Shown: positions 5,435 to 6,515 of the stretch, one piece after another | Numbering within the stretch: the first letter of the stretch is position 1 | Layout of the letters: the number at the start of each line of letters is the position of its first letter | From: Nocardioidaceae bacterium | Lineage (GTDB): Bacteria; Actinomycetota; Actinomycetes; Propionibacteriales; Nocardioidaceae | DNA: 6,515 nucleotides | Assembly (NCBI GenBank): GCA_013696065.1 | Contig: JACCZJ010000274.1 | Location: forward strand, 1 to 6,515 | Direction: 5' to 3' | Notes under the pieces: model-generated | What the model was told of the DNA's origin: nothing | Seen by the model: the letters and a program-made list of their open reading frames with translations, nothing else | Database searches by the model: none | Position numbers and translations under genes: made by a program

Positions 5435-6289
5435 TCATACGCCAGCGGCACTGACGACGGCCCGACCCGTCAACACCTTGGCCAGGTGACGCCGGTAGTC
5501 GGCGTCGCCGTTGGTGTCGGTCGGGGGGTTGGTGCCCTGGTCGGCGTGCTCAGCCGCTGCCTTGATCGCCTCGGTGGTCGCAGGCTGACCGACGAGCGCC
5601 TGTTCGACCGCGGTGGCCCTGATCGGCGTCGAACCCATATTGGTCAGCGCCACCCTGGCCTCGGAGATGGTGCCCCCCTCAGCCTTGACGGCAGCGGCAA
5701 CGGCAACGATCGACCACTGCTGCGCAACGCGGGTGAACTTTTCATAGTGCCCACCCCACGCGGTGTGCTTGGGGATACGGACCTTTGTCAGTAACTCGTC
5801 CTCGCCCACGGCGGTGGCGAAGAGGTCTTGGAAGAAATCAGCCGCCGCCACTGTGCGTTCCCCCTGCGGGCCGACGATGACGAACTCGGCACCGAGTGCA
5901 AGCGCCGGGGCGGGCAGGTCCCCCGCCGGGTCCGCATGGACCAGCGCACCACCAAGCGTGCCTCGGTGCCGCACCTGGGGGTCGGCCACCGTCTGGGCAG
6001 CCTTGGCGAGCAGCTCTGCGTGCTCGGCCACCAGGGAGCTTGTCGCCACCTCGTGATGCGTCGTCATCGCCCCGATCACGAGGGTGTCACCGTCGTCGCT
6101 GATGCCGTGGAGCTCGGCGATGCGACCCAGGTCAACAAGCAAGGTGGGGGCCGCCAGGCGCAACCGAAGCACAGGAATCAAGCTCTGCCCTCCAGCTAAG
6201 ACCTTGATCTCCTCGGCGTCGGATCTCAGCGCCTCGAGTGCGTCGGCTACGGACTGCGGTGCCGCGTAGTCAAACGCAGCCGGGATCAT
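5435..6289 (-). CDS. coxM: CO dehydrogenase-like medium (FAD-binding) subunit, CoxM family
   Basis: A 284-residue, full-length FAD-binding subunit of the xanthine dehydrogenase / CO dehydrogenase family. It starts MIPAAFDYAAPQSVADALEAL, typical of the family. The FAD motifs are AGGQSLIPVLRLRL (32-45) and TLGGALVHADPAGDLP (111-126), with VADPQVRHRG just before the second. The C-terminal CO_deh_flav_C-like domain includes HYEKFTRVAQQWSIVAVAAAV (181-201) and VALTNMGSTPIRA (213-225). In the complex this subunit takes electrons from the Fe-S subunit (CoxS) and passes them onward through FAD. ATG 6289 overlaps the coxL stop by four bases (ATGA) and has a strong Shine-Dalgarno, so coxL and coxM are translationally coupled. 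The family also includes subunits of nicotinate, quinoline and aldehyde hydroxylases. The adjacent coxG supports a CO-dehydrogenase-type complex without proving CO as substrate. Confidence 0.93.
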   Translation of the reverse strand: MIPAAFDYAAPQSVADALEALRSDAEEIKVLAGGQSLIPVLRLRLAAPTLLVDLGRIAELHGISDDGDTLVIGAMTTHHEVATSSLVAEHAELLAKAAQTVADPQVRHRGTLGGALVHADPAGDLPAPALALGAEFVIVGPQGERTVAAADFFQDLFATAVGEDELLTKVRIPKHTAWGGHYEKFTRVAQQWSIVAVAAAVKAEGGTISEARVALTNMGSTPIRATAVEQALVGQPATTEAIKAAAEHADQGTNPPTDTNGDADYRRHLAKVLTGRAVVSAAGV

Positions 6290-6515
6290 GAGACACCTCC
6301 CTTGTCATCGTGGGCAGGTCCCGCGTCCACCGTCACGTTGTGGGAGGGCAGTCCGCTGTCGGTGACATTCTGGCTTCGGGCTGGTGTGTCCTCACCGGAC
6401 GAGCTGGACTGGATCGCCGACCACACGCGGTGCGGGGTGCACGGCATCGCGATGTCGTTGATGCCTCGGGGGCGCAAGGCATCGACGATTGCGTTGACCA
6501 CAGCCGGAGTCGACG
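6286..6515 (-). CDS. coxL: CO dehydrogenase-like large (molybdopterin) subunit, C-terminal fragment
   Basis: Only the last 75 residues are in the window; the gene continues past the right edge. The visible part begins STPAVVNAIVDALRPRGINDIAMPCTPHRVWSAIQ, the standard C-terminus of the aldehyde oxidase / CO dehydrogenase molybdopterin-binding subunit, where families commonly end at or soon after 'TP.rVW.ai'. Here 40 more residues follow, hydrophilic and low in predicted structure (SSSSGEDTPARSQ...DDKGGVS), with two similar segments SQNVTDSGLP and SHNVTVDAGP. The active-site loop that separates form I (AYRCSFR) from form II CO dehydrogenases is outside the window, so the form cannot be read directly. 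The TGA overlaps the coxM ATG. Confidence 0.88.
   Translation of the reverse strand, partial: STPAVVNAIVDALRPRGINDIAMPCTPHRVWSAIQSSSSGEDTPARSQNVTDSGLPSHNVTVDAGPAHDDKGGVS
6294..6301 (-). promoter_or_regulatory. Strong ribosome binding site for coxM inside coxL end
   Basis: The minus strand reads GGGAGGTG before coxM, with the GGAGG core six bases from ATG 6289. It is embedded in the last codons of coxL, so coxM can recruit ribosomes itself as well as through stop-start coupling. Confidence 0.75.

Noticed and set aside
4575..5489. Plus-strand 304-codon open frame opposite coxG
   Set aside because: Pro/Ser/Ala-rich composition comes from the antisense of the Gly/Ala-rich CoxG linker. CoxG has domain motifs and a good ribosome site; this frame has none.

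Overview
The window looks like chromosomal DNA from a high-G+C Gram-positive bacterium (Actinomycetota). The coding DNA is G/C-rich at third positions, GTG starts occur, and the gene families (a HelD/HelR-type UvrD-like motor, DUF4031, a CoxL/CoxM/CoxG set) are typical of that phylum. I cannot fix the genus from sequence alone.

Left arm (1-1753, + strand). The window opens inside the C-terminal helicase domain of a HelD/HelR-like ATPase. Its stop overlaps the start of an HD-domain metal-dependent phosphohydrolase (COG4339-like) by four bases. After about 100 bases comes a two-TM membrane protein with a conserved-looking cytoplasmic tail.

Middle (1884-4249). A minus-strand pair faces the left arm. 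First in transcription order is a CutC-family gene split by an in-frame TAA. Three bases after it starts a 400-residue protein fusing an N-terminal DUF4031 domain to a complete S66 LD-carboxypeptidase with an intact Ser-Glu-His triad. Divergent from cutC, only 17 bases away, is a small acidic Trp-rich protein with a C-x-x-C...C pattern.

Gap 4250-4504. This lies between convergent genes. It holds two copies of a 15-base sequence, each containing an imperfect palindrome, spaced 52 bases (about five helical turns) apart, followed by G/C hairpins.

Right arm (4505-6515, - strand). This is the end of a CO-dehydrogenase-like (molybdenum hydroxylase) operon in the order coxL (C-terminus only), coxM, coxG. 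coxL and coxM overlap by ATGA, with a strong Shine-Dalgarno for coxM. CoxG carries its SRPBCC domain on a roughly 100-residue disordered linker ending in a C-terminal membrane helix, which fits the role of CoxG as membrane/quinone tether for CO dehydrogenase. The L-M order resembles form II (S-L-M) rather than form I (M-S-L) clusters.

I see no RNA genes, insertion sequences or CRISPR arrays, and no clear new defence or mobile system. The most notable items are the DUF4031-S66 fusion, the interrupted cutC, and the paired palindromic repeats in a convergent gap.
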